Part shown: positions 7,420 to 13,880 of the stretch, piece by piece
How the letters are laid out: the number at the start of each line of letters is the position of its first letter
Position numbering within the stretch: position 1 is the first letter of the stretch
NCBI GenBank assembly: GCA_035654835.1
Contig: DASRVZ010000038.1
Span: 1-14,718, forward strand
DNA from: UBA4719 sp035654835
GTDB taxonomy: Bacteria; Actinomycetota; Actinomycetes; Actinomycetales; Dermatophilaceae
Direction: 5' to 3'
Length of the DNA stretch: 14,718 nucleotides
Translations under genes and position numbers: made by a program
Notes under the pieces: model-generated
Databases searched by the model: none
The model's input: the letters and a program-made list of their open reading frames with translations, nothing else
Told to the model about the DNA's origin: nothing

Positions 7420-7904
7420 CTTGCCTCGTATGACAGTGCGGATCCACCCTCGAATGACTGCTGCAGCGGCGGTGACGAGGTGCCGAAGTTCCGGGTGTCA
7501 GCGGGGCGGCTCATGTTGTGCTTCTCACGCCTTAAGTCGCGGTGAGCGTCGGTCGCTGCTTTCAGCTCGTTGTCGGGCGCCTCTTCCAGGGTGATCAGTG
7601 AGTTGTCAGCTTCCGGCGACGCGCGGAGGATCTCATCGAGCTTGCGCTGGGTTGCTTCCTGTGCGCGGGCCTGTGTGTGTTGGATGACGAAGACCATGGC
7701 CAGGGTCGTTGCAGCGGCAAGCGTTTGGAAGGCGGTTTCCAGCCTTGCGGGGAACCCGAACGCGGCACTGTAGAGAACCCACGCCACGTCGGCTGTGACC
7801 ACGCCGAGCGCCAGGGTTGGCTTGGCCGCCCAGCGGTCCAGAGCATGCAGGACGCGACTGCCGCGGTGTCGCCGTTCGGTCTTCTCGGAGGATTCGTGCC
7901 GCAC
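7416..7904 (-). CDS. Low-affinity iron permease family protein
   Basis: 162 residues with two membrane helices (about 30-50, LALGVVTADVAWVLYSAAF, and 58-76, AFQTLAAATTLAMVFVIQH). The conserved segment after them is QHTQARAQEATQRKLDEILRA, followed by NSLITLEE. This matches the Low affinity iron permease family (PF04120), named after yeast Fet4; in bacteria the transport role is unproven and the proteins are much shorter. The start is GTG 7904 with a near-ideal GGAGGT five bases upstream. The end overlaps the next gene by four bases (ATGA). It sits 32 bases after the broken PAP2 gene, so it belongs to one operon with both phosphatases. The last 35 residues are polar and poorly conserved in appearance. 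Confidence 0.85.
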   Translation of the reverse strand: MRHESSEKTERRHRGSRVLHALDRWAAKPTLALGVVTADVAWVLYSAAFGFPARLETAFQTLAAATTLAMVFVIQHTQARAQEATQRKLDEILRASPEADNSLITLEEAPDNELKAATDAHRDLRREKHNMSRPADTRNFGTSSPPLQQSFEGGSALSYEAR

Positions 7905-7936
7905 TGATTACCTCCGTTCTGTCGACGTCTTGAGGG

Positions 7937-8644
7937 TCATGCGCTTGGGCCACGTTTGTCGCCATTGTCGAGCTGACCATCGGTCTCGGTGGTCTCGCTG
8001 CGCCGGTGGACCAGGCAGCCGGCGGCCAGACCCGCGCAGACCAGTCCGTTGACGGCCCCGACCACGACGTCGCTGAGATGGTGCATGCCCCGGTACAGCC
8101 GCGCGTACGCGACGAGGAAGGGGATGACCGAGCACACGCCTATCACGGTCCGGCGCAGCCAGGTCCGCTCGATTGTTGTGGCCATGACGGCCAGCGAGGT
8201 GTATAGCGCGACGCTGGCGCCGACGTGGCCGCTGGGTAGCTCGACGTCGGTGGGGCCGGGTCCAGATGCGGAACGTCCGGGCGTGAGCGACCGATAGCGG
8301 CCGACACGGTGACGAAGATGGTCGCCTGCAGGCTGATGGCAATGGCCGGGATGACCGCGAACCACCAACGTCGCGTGCGCCACCACACCACCGCAACCAC
8401 AACAATGCAGACCCCGATGATGATCTCGGTGTTGCCCACGTGTGACCAGGTGCCGTAACCGAGTCCCAGCGCTGGCTACGGGTGTCCTGAAGCGACCGGT
8501 TCAGGTCGCTCTCGGAGTGGTCCCACCCCTTGAAGGGCCCGGTGAGCAGCAGGCCGAAGCCGGCGATGGCCAACCACAGGACCATGCCCGGAGCAAGCGC
8601 ACCACCAAGCAGGCCGCCTGGGCGTGATCGGTCAAGGTAAGCAC
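7937..8644 (-). pseudogene. PAP2 superfamily phosphatase with two frameshifts
   Basis: A second PAP2 phosphatase is spread over three frames. The first part (about 8640-8460) carries a membrane helix and NRSLQDTRSQRWDSV. The middle (about 8465-8237) carries GYGTWSHVGNTEIIIGV and IGRSRPD, the Arg-Pro motif. The last part (about 8233-7937) carries PSGHVGAS and YARLYRGMHHLSD. The second shift can be placed: at 8234-8235 a Pro codon has only two bases, and adding one would give SSYPSGHVG. The first shift is near 8465. Both are single-base size, and all motifs survive, so this may be a recent pseudogene or two sequence errors. The start is unclear. It differs from the intact neighbour and is not a copy of it. 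It would lie between the DksA-type gene and the permease gene. Confidence 0.75.
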
Positions 8645-8743
8645 GGTTGCTCCTGCTCTGTTGGAGTTCCTCCGGACCCTCCACTTTCTGACGGGCTGCG
8701 AACCATGTCAAACCGGGCAGCACGGCCGTCGGCGCGTCGCGGC

Positions 8744-9103
8744 TCAGCGGGCGGCGGCGTCCTTCAGGCACAACGTCGACCAGGGGCGCACCTCGAGCCG
8801 CTCGGCCGGGATCGGCTGGCCGCACCCGTCGCAGAACCCCCAGGTGCCGTCGTCCACCGTGTCCAGCGCCCGACGCACGTCGGCCAACGTTTCCTGCAGG
8901 CCGTCGTGGGCAGCCACCTGCGAGAGCCGCTCGACCACTGCGGCGGTGCCGTCACCCACCCGCTTCCCGAACGAGATCCCGCCCTGGTCCGGCTCAGGCG
9001 TCTCGAGCTGTGCGAGCTCGCCGAGCAGCTGGGACTCCTTGGCGTGCAACGCCTCGCGGACGGCGTCGAGATCTGGTGCGGCAGCGTTCCCGGTGGCGTT
9101 CAT
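8744..9103 (-). CDS. DksA/TraR C4-type zinc-finger family protein
   Basis: 119 residues with a helical coiled-coil N-terminal part and a C-terminal zinc-finger segment. The finger has the family spacing C91-x2-C94-x17-C112-x2-, but the fourth ligand is D115 rather than Cys (CLKD). Such proteins bind RNA polymerase through the secondary channel in proteobacteria (DksA with ppGpp); actinobacterial members are mostly uncharacterised. Conserved features include GTAAVVERLSQ, the DVRRALDTVDDGTWGFC strand and PIPAERLEVRPWSTLC. The ATG at 9103 lacks a good ribosome-binding site. It is the first gene of the minus-strand run leading to the PAP2 and permease genes and is divergent from the dehydrogenase fragment at 9206. 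Confidence 0.88.
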   Translation of the reverse strand: MNATGNAAAPDLDAVREALHAKESQLLGELAQLETPEPDQGGISFGKRVGDGTAAVVERLSQVAAHDGLQETLADVRRALDTVDDGTWGFCDGCGQPIPAERLEVRPWSTLCLKDAAAR

Positions 9104-9205
9104 GACAGGCAGTGTGGCACCGCCGGCGCAGACCCGATGCCGCCCCGCGCCTCGATCGAGGAGGCTGGAGACAGCGCGCGAGCGACCCAGCGACGAAGGA
9201 GCACG

Positions 9206-9392
9206 ATGACGGCCACCGCCAGCACCACGACGGTGACCCTGCTCGGGACCGGGATGGTGGGCGCCGCGATGGCGGCCACCCTAGCCCGAGCCGGGTTCGA
9301 CCTGCGGGTGCGGAACCGCTCACGTGACCGCCCGGCGCCGCTGGCCGACGTCGGCGCGCAGGTCGTAACCAACCTGGGCCAGGCCGCTACTA
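9206..9392 (+). pseudogene. N-terminal fragment of a 6PGDH-type NAD(P)-binding dehydrogenase
   Basis: ATG 9206 has AAGGAG five bases before it. The first 60 residues show a Rossmann beta-alpha-beta start: TVTLLGTGMVGAAMAATLARAG with the GxGxxG motif, then LRVRNRSRDRPAPLADVGAQV. This is the opening of the 3-hydroxyisobutyrate dehydrogenase/6-phosphogluconate dehydrogenase group, where NR marks the NADP-type second strand. After QAATTT the frame turns into Arg/Gly-rich sequence, and nothing of the C-terminal half (normally about 220 more residues) is found before the tenA remnant at 9501. The ribosome-binding site and start are intact, so the loss is downstream. It is a remnant and not likely to be functional. 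Confidence 0.7.
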
Positions 9393-9500
9393 CGACACCG
9401 TGGCCGCGCTGCCGGGGTCGTGCAGGTGCAGACGGTGTTCCTGGGCGGGACGGTGGTGGCACTGGTGGCGGCTGTCGTCGCGTTGGTGCGCTGTACGGGC

Positions 9501-9806
9501 TCAGGCGGGCCAGGTCTCCTGGCGCCATGACGCGTCCCAGAACATCCACTCGTAGCGCGAGGCCGTCGCGAACGCCTGATGCATACGCTCGACCGTGCCC
9601 GGATCCGCTTGTGCCGCAGTGCGATCCAGGATCTGCTTGGCCTGTTCGGTCGACGCGGCGAACGCCGGGTCACCGTACGTCCCGATCCAGTCGGCATACG
9701 GGTGTCCAGTGAGGTCGCCCACACGGTCCTTGAGGCGACGACCCACATCCTCGTAGATCCAGAAGCAGGGCAGGATGCCCGCGGCCAGTGCCGGGTAGCG
9801 CTCCCG
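9501..9806 (-). pseudogene. tenA: C-terminal half of a TenA/thiaminase II family protein
   Basis: About 100 residues match the C-terminal half of TenA, the thiaminase II/aminopyrimidine aminohydrolase used in thiamine salvage. Seen are YPALAAGILPCFWIYEDVG, HPYADWIGTYGDPAF, and the end ASRYEWMFWDASWRQETWP, where the acidic and aromatic residues of the family C-terminus occur. The N-terminal half of about 110 residues, with the active-site Cys region, is absent. Upstream in the same frame the sequence is unrelated and enters the otsA coding region on the other strand. The break lies close to the 11-bp tandem repeat at 9821. No other thiamine gene is nearby. A pseudogene with a clear family call. 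Confidence 0.7.
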
Positions 9807-9820
9807 AGGATGGCGGAGAC

Positions 9821-9852
9821 ATGACCGGGGCATGACCGGGGCAGGACCGGGT
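9821..9852. repeat. 11-bp tandem repeat at the tenA breakpoint
   Basis: ATGACCGGGGC is present at 9821-9831 and 9832-9842, followed by a partial third copy AGGACCGGGT at 9843-9852. It lies just outside the end of tenA homology and about 50 bases before otsA. It may mark slippage at a recombination junction. Confidence 0.6.
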
Positions 9853-9899
9853 CGCCGTAGGGTGACCTGCAGACCCCCGATGTATGGAGCTGATGGATC

Positions 9900-11438
9900 G
9901 TGACCCTCGCCGCACCAACGTTCGACCTGGTGGTTGCCGCAAACCGCCTCCCAGTCGACCGCGTGGTCGACGCCAGTGGCGGGGGCACCTGGCAGCGCAG
10001 CCCGGGTGGTCTGGTGACAGCCATGGAGTCGGTCATGCGCGGCCGCGACGCCGCCTGGGTGGGGTGGGCCGGCGAGCCCGGCCCGGCGCCCGAGCCGTTC
10101 CGCGAGGACGGAATCCACCTACATCCGGTGGGTCTGTCGCCCACCGAGATCCAGGAGTACTACGAGGGTTTCAGCAACGAGACACTCTGGCCGATCTACC
10201 ACGACGTGATCGTCCCGGCGACCTTCCACCGCGCCTGGTGGAACACCTACCGGACGGTCAACCAGCGCTTCGCGAAGGCCGTCGCCGAGGTGGCTGCCCC
10301 GGGCGCGACCGTCTGGGTGCACGACTACCAGCTGCAGCTGGTTCCCGCGATGATCCGGGCGATCCGACCCGATGTGCGCATCGGCTGGTTCAACCACATA
10401 CCCTTCCCGCCGGTCGAGCTCTTTGCGCAGCTGCCGTGGCGCCGGGCCCTGCTGGAGGGTCTGCTGGGCGCGGACTTCCTGGGCTTTCAACGCACCCCCG
10501 ACGCCGAGAACTTCCTTCGCTGCTGTCGGCGGCTGCTGGGGATGGCGACCAAAGCCGACACGGTCACCTTCACGGCGCCCGGCTACGACCCCTCCGCGCA
10601 GCGGACGGTACGGGCCGCCGCGATACCGATCTCGGTGGACTTCCGCGGGCTCGACGAGCTGGCCCGCACACCCGAGGTGGTCGCCCGCGCGGCGGAGATC
10701 CGTGCCTCGCTCGGCGACCCGAAGATCCTCATGCTCGGCGTTGACCGGCTCGACTACACCAAGGGGATCCGGCACCGACTGAAGGCCTACGAGGAGCTGT
10801 TGCAGGACAAGGCGATCGCCCCACCCGAGGTGACGCTCATGCAGGTGGCCACACCGAGCCGCGAGTTCGTGGACGCCTACCGCCATCTGCGCGAGGAGGT
10901 CGAGGGCACCGTCGGGCGGATCAACGGAGAGTTCTCTGCGCTCGGCCAGCCCGCCATGCACTACCTGCACCACGCCTATCCCCGGACCGAGATGGCCGCG
11001 CTGTTCCTGGCCGCCGACGTCATGCTCGTGACCCCCTTGCGGGACGGCATGAACCTCATCGCCAAGGAGTACGTCAGCTGCCGGCACGACCTGGGCGGCG
11101 CGCTGGTCCTGTCCGAGTTCACCGGGGCGTGGGACGAGCTGCACCAGGCCTTCATCTGCAACCCGCACGACATCGAGGGCGTCACGCAGACGATCATGCG
11201 CGCGATCACCGCCCCCGAGGACGAGCGACGGCGCCGGATGAAGGCGCTGCGCAAGCGCGTCGCCGACCACGACGTGCATCGGTGGGCCTCCCGATATCTT
11301 GAGGCGCTCGCGTCGGCGCCGGTGAGGCCGCACCGGCCGACCCGCGCCAGCGACCAGGAGCGGCGAGGCGGCGAGCGGGCTGCAGGGCCAACCAGAGGGC
11401 GTCGGACAAGGCGTCGGAGCGGATGGGCCGGTGACTGA
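9900..11438 (+). CDS. otsA: Trehalose-6-phosphate synthase
   Basis: GT20 enzyme joining UDP- (or GDP/ADP-) glucose to glucose 6-phosphate to make trehalose 6-phosphate, the first step of the OtsAB route to the stress protectant trehalose. It has 512 residues, slightly longer than usual. Conserved sites are present: ANRLPV with R16, GGL (36-38) for the sugar-phosphate loop, WVHDYQLQLVP with D142, WFNHIPFP with H166, GVDRLDYTKG with R283 and K288 binding the donor phosphates, and TPLRDGMNLIAKEY with D382 and E390. The start is GTG 9900, with GGAG a little upstream. The last 40 residues are Arg-rich with no homology I recognise and may be unstructured. The stop overlaps the start of the broken otsB by eight bases, so this was an otsAB operon. 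Intact and probably functional. Confidence 0.96.
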   Translation: MTLAAPTFDLVVAANRLPVDRVVDASGGGTWQRSPGGLVTAMESVMRGRDAAWVGWAGEPGPAPEPFREDGIHLHPVGLSPTEIQEYYEGFSNETLWPIYHDVIVPATFHRAWWNTYRTVNQRFAKAVAEVAAPGATVWVHDYQLQLVPAMIRAIRPDVRIGWFNHIPFPPVELFAQLPWRRALLEGLLGADFLGFQRTPDAENFLRCCRRLLGMATKADTVTFTAPGYDPSAQRTVRAAAIPISVDFRGLDELARTPEVVARAAEIRASLGDPKILMLGVDRLDYTKGIRHRLKAYEELLQDKAIAPPEVTLMQVATPSREFVDAYRHLREEVEGTVGRINGEFSALGQPAMHYLHHAYPRTEMAALFLAADVMLVTPLRDGMNLIAKEYVSCRHDLGGALVLSEFTGAWDELHQAFICNPHDIEGVTQTIMRAITAPEDERRRRMKALRKRVADHDVHRWASRYLEALASAPVRPHRPTRASDQERRGGERAAGPTRGRRTRRRSGWAGD

Positions 11439-11990
11439 AGTGGGCGAGAACCTTCGTATCGCGGGCGCCACCTTCGCTGCCCGGCCGCGGGTGTTGGTCG
11501 CGGTCGGCTTCGACGGCACCCTCGCGCCCTTCGTCACCGGCCCACATCAGGGCAGGGCGGTGCCCGGTGGTCTCGAGGCCTTGCGGGGTGCGGCTGCACT
11601 TGGCGGGGTCACCGCGGCGGTCGTGTCGGGGCGCGATCTCGCGACGCTGGCGGCGCTGGGCTGACCGCACTGTGTGGCGAGCTCGAGGCGATCGGATCCC
11701 GTTACCCCGCAGTGCGACTGGAGCACAAGCCGTCCGCCGTCGTCCTCCACACCCCGGGCGTCGAGCCCTCGGTAGCCGCGGTAGCCGCGGCCGCCGCGGC
11801 CGCCGCGTACGAGGTGGGTGGACGGTATACGGGCGTGCACGTTCTGCCCGGCAAGGACGTCGTGGAGCTGACCGTGCTGAGGCAACAAGGGCAGCGCCTT
11901 GGTCGACCTGGCGCGACAGACCAGCTCGGACGCGACGCTCCACCTCGGGGACGACGTGACCGATGAGCGGGCCCTCGCCGCGCTCGACCC
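11431..11990 (+). pseudogene. otsB: Decayed trehalose-6-phosphate phosphatase
   Basis: The reading frame overlaps the otsA stop, GTG at 11431. The first 77 residues contain the HAD motif I region VAVGFDGTLAPF, where the nucleophilic Asp of the expected DFDGT is Gly. SGRD (motif II area) follows, and the frame ends with TGA at 11662-11664. Homology resumes in another frame at 11661 with LTALCGELEAI, EHKPSAVVLHT and GKDVVELTVL. It then shifts again near 11885 to KGSALVDLARQ and the motif IV GDDVTDE, and stops at about 11990. The segment between SGRD and LTALCG (normally about 30 residues, including SHGAE) is gone and the C-terminus is lost. The gene has therefore decayed by several events, not one sequence error. 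Trehalose 6-phosphate would need another phosphatase elsewhere in the genome. Confidence 0.8.
11772..11807. repeat. 9-bp tandem repeats (Ala-rich) in the otsB remnant
   Basis: Two copies of GTAGCCGCG (11772-11789) are followed by two of GCCGCCGCG (11790-11807), giving AVAAVAAAAAAAA in the second otsB segment. It is a low-complexity expansion in a gene free of selection or a natural Ala-rich helix. Confidence 0.6.
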
Positions 11991-12189
11991 CGCGCAACCA
12001 CAGCAGAGCAGGACGGAACCCTCCCCCGGGAGGCAACGAACCCATCCGGTCGCGCTGAGCTACTCCCCCACGCTCCGCGGTCCCCGACTCTGCTTCGCCG
12101 TGCGCCTGCTCACTCATGAGGTACCTCTCCCATTCCGCCTGCTTGCCTGCTACAAGCCTTTGCTGTCAGCGCTCCTCCGGCACGTGGGG
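11991..12189. other. Non-coding interval with a possible hairpin
   Basis: Between the otsB remnant and the HNH/Excalibur fragment I see no supported gene. CCTCCC (12020-12025) and GGGAGG (12028-12033) can pair into a short GC stem but no T-run follows. Confidence 0.4.
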
Positions 12190-12729
12190 TCATTCGCAGC
12201 CGATGCCGTCCCCATCACGGTCGAGCTTGCTGGCGTAACCAGGGTCACCACGGTAGATCGGGGCGGCACCAGCTGCACGAACCGCAGTGCAGTTGGCGTA
12301 GTAGATGGCACCAGCAGGCGGCGCAGGGGCGACGGGTGCGGGGACAGCGGCAGGTGCGGCCTGAGGTGCAGGTTGTGCTGCCCGTGGCACTGCCGCCTGG
12401 GTAGATGCCGAGCCCGGCCCCGGCAGCCCCATCGTCGGGCAGGTAGTGAGAACACGGACCAGGGCATCCCGCTCGACAGAGGTGACCCACAGGCCGTACT
12501 TGCCCTTCACCGCAACCTGTCGGGCAACGTAGGTGCAGCGGTAGGCCTTGTTCGGTGGCAGCCAGGTGGCGGCATCCCCGTCACCCTTGGACCTGTTGGT
12601 CGAGGAGTCCACTGCAAGCAGGTTCAGGGGGTCGTTGGCTAGTGCCAACCGTTTCCCAGCCGCCCATGTCGCGGCACCCTTCTGCCAGGCATCCGGGGGT
12701 GCGACCAGGTGGTCGATGTCCAGGCGACA
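12190..12729 (-). pseudogene. HNH-nuclease C-terminal part with Excalibur domain, N-terminus lost
   Basis: In one open frame, on the minus strand from 12729, comes CRLDIDHLVAPPDAWQKG, the DxDH active-site strand of the actinobacterial HNH (DUF1524-like) secreted nucleases. ANDPLNLLAVDSSTNRSKGD follows, with the second conserved Asn region, then WLPPNKAYRCTYVARQVAVKGKYGLW. A Pro/Ala-rich linker leads to a C-terminal Excalibur domain (YYANCTAVRAAG...DRDGDGIGCE) with the calcium-binding DxDxDG pattern and Cys pair. In intact proteins a signal peptide and about 90 residues precede the DxDH; here a TGA at 12732-12730 cuts the frame just before it, and nothing upstream on the minus strand continues the protein. 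A TTG at 12648 could start a shorter protein but it would lack the DxDH. Likely a remnant of a secreted nuclease. Confidence 0.7.
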
Positions 12730-12740
12730 TCATCAACAGC

Positions 12741-12965
12741 ATGAACGGTGTCCTCGCAGACAAGACGGCCCATGACACCGCTCGCCAGTTCGCCAAGTTC
12801 TACAACGCTAGGGACAAGGCCAACAAGTCCAAACAGGAGACGGACATCAAGACAGTCCAGTTCTACTGCAGCCTGCAGGGATCTGACCCCGGCACTTCGT
12901 CAACATACGATGGAAGTCAGCGGCTGCTCGGTCTCCGCAGCAACTCGTCGGCGACCACCTGGTGA
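12741..12965 (+). pseudogene. Unrecognised protein fragment
   Basis: From ATG 12741 the frame reads MNGVLADKTAHDTARQFAKF, then a Lys-rich helical stretch to TVQFYC at about residue 45, and then Ser/Thr-rich sequence to the stop. The first 45 residues have normal actinobacterial codon use and look like part of a real helical protein; in-frame residues DIINS continue upstream to about 12726, where the HNH remnant on the other strand begins. There is no ribosome-binding site. I do not recognise the family. It is probably an internal fragment left at a recombination junction. Confidence 0.3.
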
Positions 12966-13084
12966 CGATGGGCGTCCTCGTCCAACACCGGTAGTTGACC
13001 ATGGGCAAGGAAACCATCCAGATCGGTGGTCTCCCACGCCTGACGAGTCCACTCAAGCTCATCGCGGAGCTCAGGCAAGGTCAT
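12917..13084 (-). CDS. Short hypothetical protein
   Basis: 55-residue frame from ATG 13084 (MTLPELRDELEWTRQAWETT, then LDGFLAHGQLPVLDEDAHRHQVVADELLRR). A TTG at 13111 would add nine residues. The sequence is acidic, helical and has normal codon use, unlike a shadow frame. It starts 41 bases after the stop of the coiled-coil gene on the same strand, so the two may be cotranscribed. I do not know the family, and the last few residues (PSSR) overlap the end of the unrecognised plus-strand frame, which suggests its own 3' end may be cut. Confidence 0.4.
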   Translation of the reverse strand: MTLPELRDELEWTRQAWETTDLDGFLAHGQLPVLDEDAHRHQVVADELLRRPSSR

Positions 13085-13124
13085 CCACTGCACCGGTCTT
13101 CTCCATGGCAAGGAGCCTGGCCGC

Positions 13125-13565
13125 TCAGCCGGTTTCGTCGGTGCCGGTCTGCCGCAGTTCGATCAGCCGGCCCTCAAGGTAGGACTTCTGCCGGGCGTGG
13201 TGGTCACGCTCGAAGGCTCGCATCTCTTCGATCTCCTTCTGCAGCAGACTGCGCTCTTGAAGCACCTCGGCCCTCTTCTGCTTGGCCTCCACGATGAGCG
13301 TGTCGTGCTCGGCCTGACCCGCCGAGAGAAGCTCTTCCTGCCTCGCCGTGGCTTCGCCAATGATCTGGTCATGGCGTGACTGGCCCTCGGTGATGAGGCG
13401 CTGGCGCGTGTCCTGGCCCTCGGCGACGTACTCCTCGTGCAACTTCTGTGCCAGAGCCAGCACCCCAGCCGCCGAGCCCAAATCTGTTGCGGCATCGCCG
13501 ACTCCGGCGCTGTCTCGTCCTTCGTCCTTGGAAGCGGCGGGAACATCGTTCGCCATGAACGCCAT
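13125..13565 (-). CDS. DivIVA/Wag31-like coiled-coil protein
   Basis: 146-residue cytoplasmic protein that is almost entirely helical from about residue 30. It has repeating EGQxxRxxxIxEGQxxHDxIIGEAxxRxEELLxxGQxEHDxLI units, giving a long coiled coil. The C-terminus (KEIEEMRAFERDHHARQKSYLEGRLIEL) resembles the end of the coiled-coil tails of actinobacterial DivIVA-like cell-division/polar-growth proteins, which share the FERDHRARLxxYLExQL pattern. The N-terminal DivIVA membrane-binding domain is absent, so this is a short tail-only relative; a structural role is inferred. ATG 13565 has GAGGTGA five bases upstream. It is the first gene before the short ORF at 13084. Confidence 0.7.
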   Translation of the reverse strand: MAFMANDVPAASKDEGRDSAGVGDAATDLGSAAGVLALAQKLHEEYVAEGQDTRQRLITEGQSRHDQIIGEATARQEELLSAGQAEHDTLIVEAKQKRAEVLQERSLLQKEIEEMRAFERDHHARQKSYLEGRLIELRQTGTDETG

Positions 13566-13641
13566 ATCTTCACCTCATTCGATTGGGTCGGGTGGCACCA
13601 ACCATACGCATGGCCATGGGCACAACCCGGCATACATATTT

Positions 13642-13674
13642 AGAACGTCTGTCTTGTCTCGCTTATCGGGGTGA
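13642..13674 (+). repeat. Inverted-repeat arm 1 (IS end, facing left)
   Basis: Bases 13651-13674 are the exact reverse complement of 13801-13824 (24 bp). Including AGAAC (13642-13646) on one side and its partner GTTCT (13829-13833) the pair reaches 33 bp, with a central 4-base block (GTCT against AGAC) that is inverted. Read as an IS end, the tip is the GGGGTGA at 13668-13674 and the body would lie to the left. Confidence 0.7.
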
Positions 13675-13800
13675 CAGCGGGGCTGACCTGATCGTGATGT
13701 TCGCCGAGCTGGACAGTGGCCAACCCGTGTTCCGCTCGAGCGCGCCGCCCACGACGACATCGAGACCCGGGTAAGCTCTCTCACACAGATCGACGCAGCA

Positions 13801-13833
13801 TCACCCCGATAAGCGAGACAAGACGTCTGTTCT
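13801..13833 (+). repeat. Inverted-repeat arm 2 (probable left end of the IS)
   Basis: TCACCCCGATAAGCGAGACA begins the arm; its tip at 13801 points to arm 1. It lies 47 bases before the transposase start, as expected for a left terminal repeat. The subterminal direct repeat TATCCGCTT (13837-13845 and 13852-13860) may be a transposase-binding site. No target duplication could be tested, since the right end is outside the window. Confidence 0.65.
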
Positions 13834-13880
13834 GGGTATCCGCTTCATGCTTATCCGCTTAACTCCGCTAGAGCTGAGGC

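Noticed and set aside
8624..9712. 362-residue plus-strand frame over the DksA-type gene
   Set aside because: Only the part after 9206 has protein homology (the Rossmann fragment); the rest is antisense to the DksA-type gene or out of frame.
10119..11537. 472-residue minus-strand frame opposite otsA
   Set aside because: Antisense of a fully conserved GT20 gene; Arg/His/Gly-rich with no recognisable domain.
12000..12080. tRNA-like string (GTAGCTCAG ... GGTTCC) on the minus strand
   Set aside because: The D stem and T stem do not pair and no anticodon arm forms.
11206..12117. Minus-strand frame starting MSEQAHGEAESG with a fair ribosome-binding site
   Set aside because: Soon turns into Arg/Pro-rich sequence antisense to otsB and otsA; no homology. 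A lost gene start remains possible but cannot be supported.
13642..13833. 192-bp MITE with its tips at the outer ends
   Set aside because: The most conserved parts of the arms are on the inner side and arm 2 sits where the IS left end should be; no flanking duplication is visible. Kept as an alternative.
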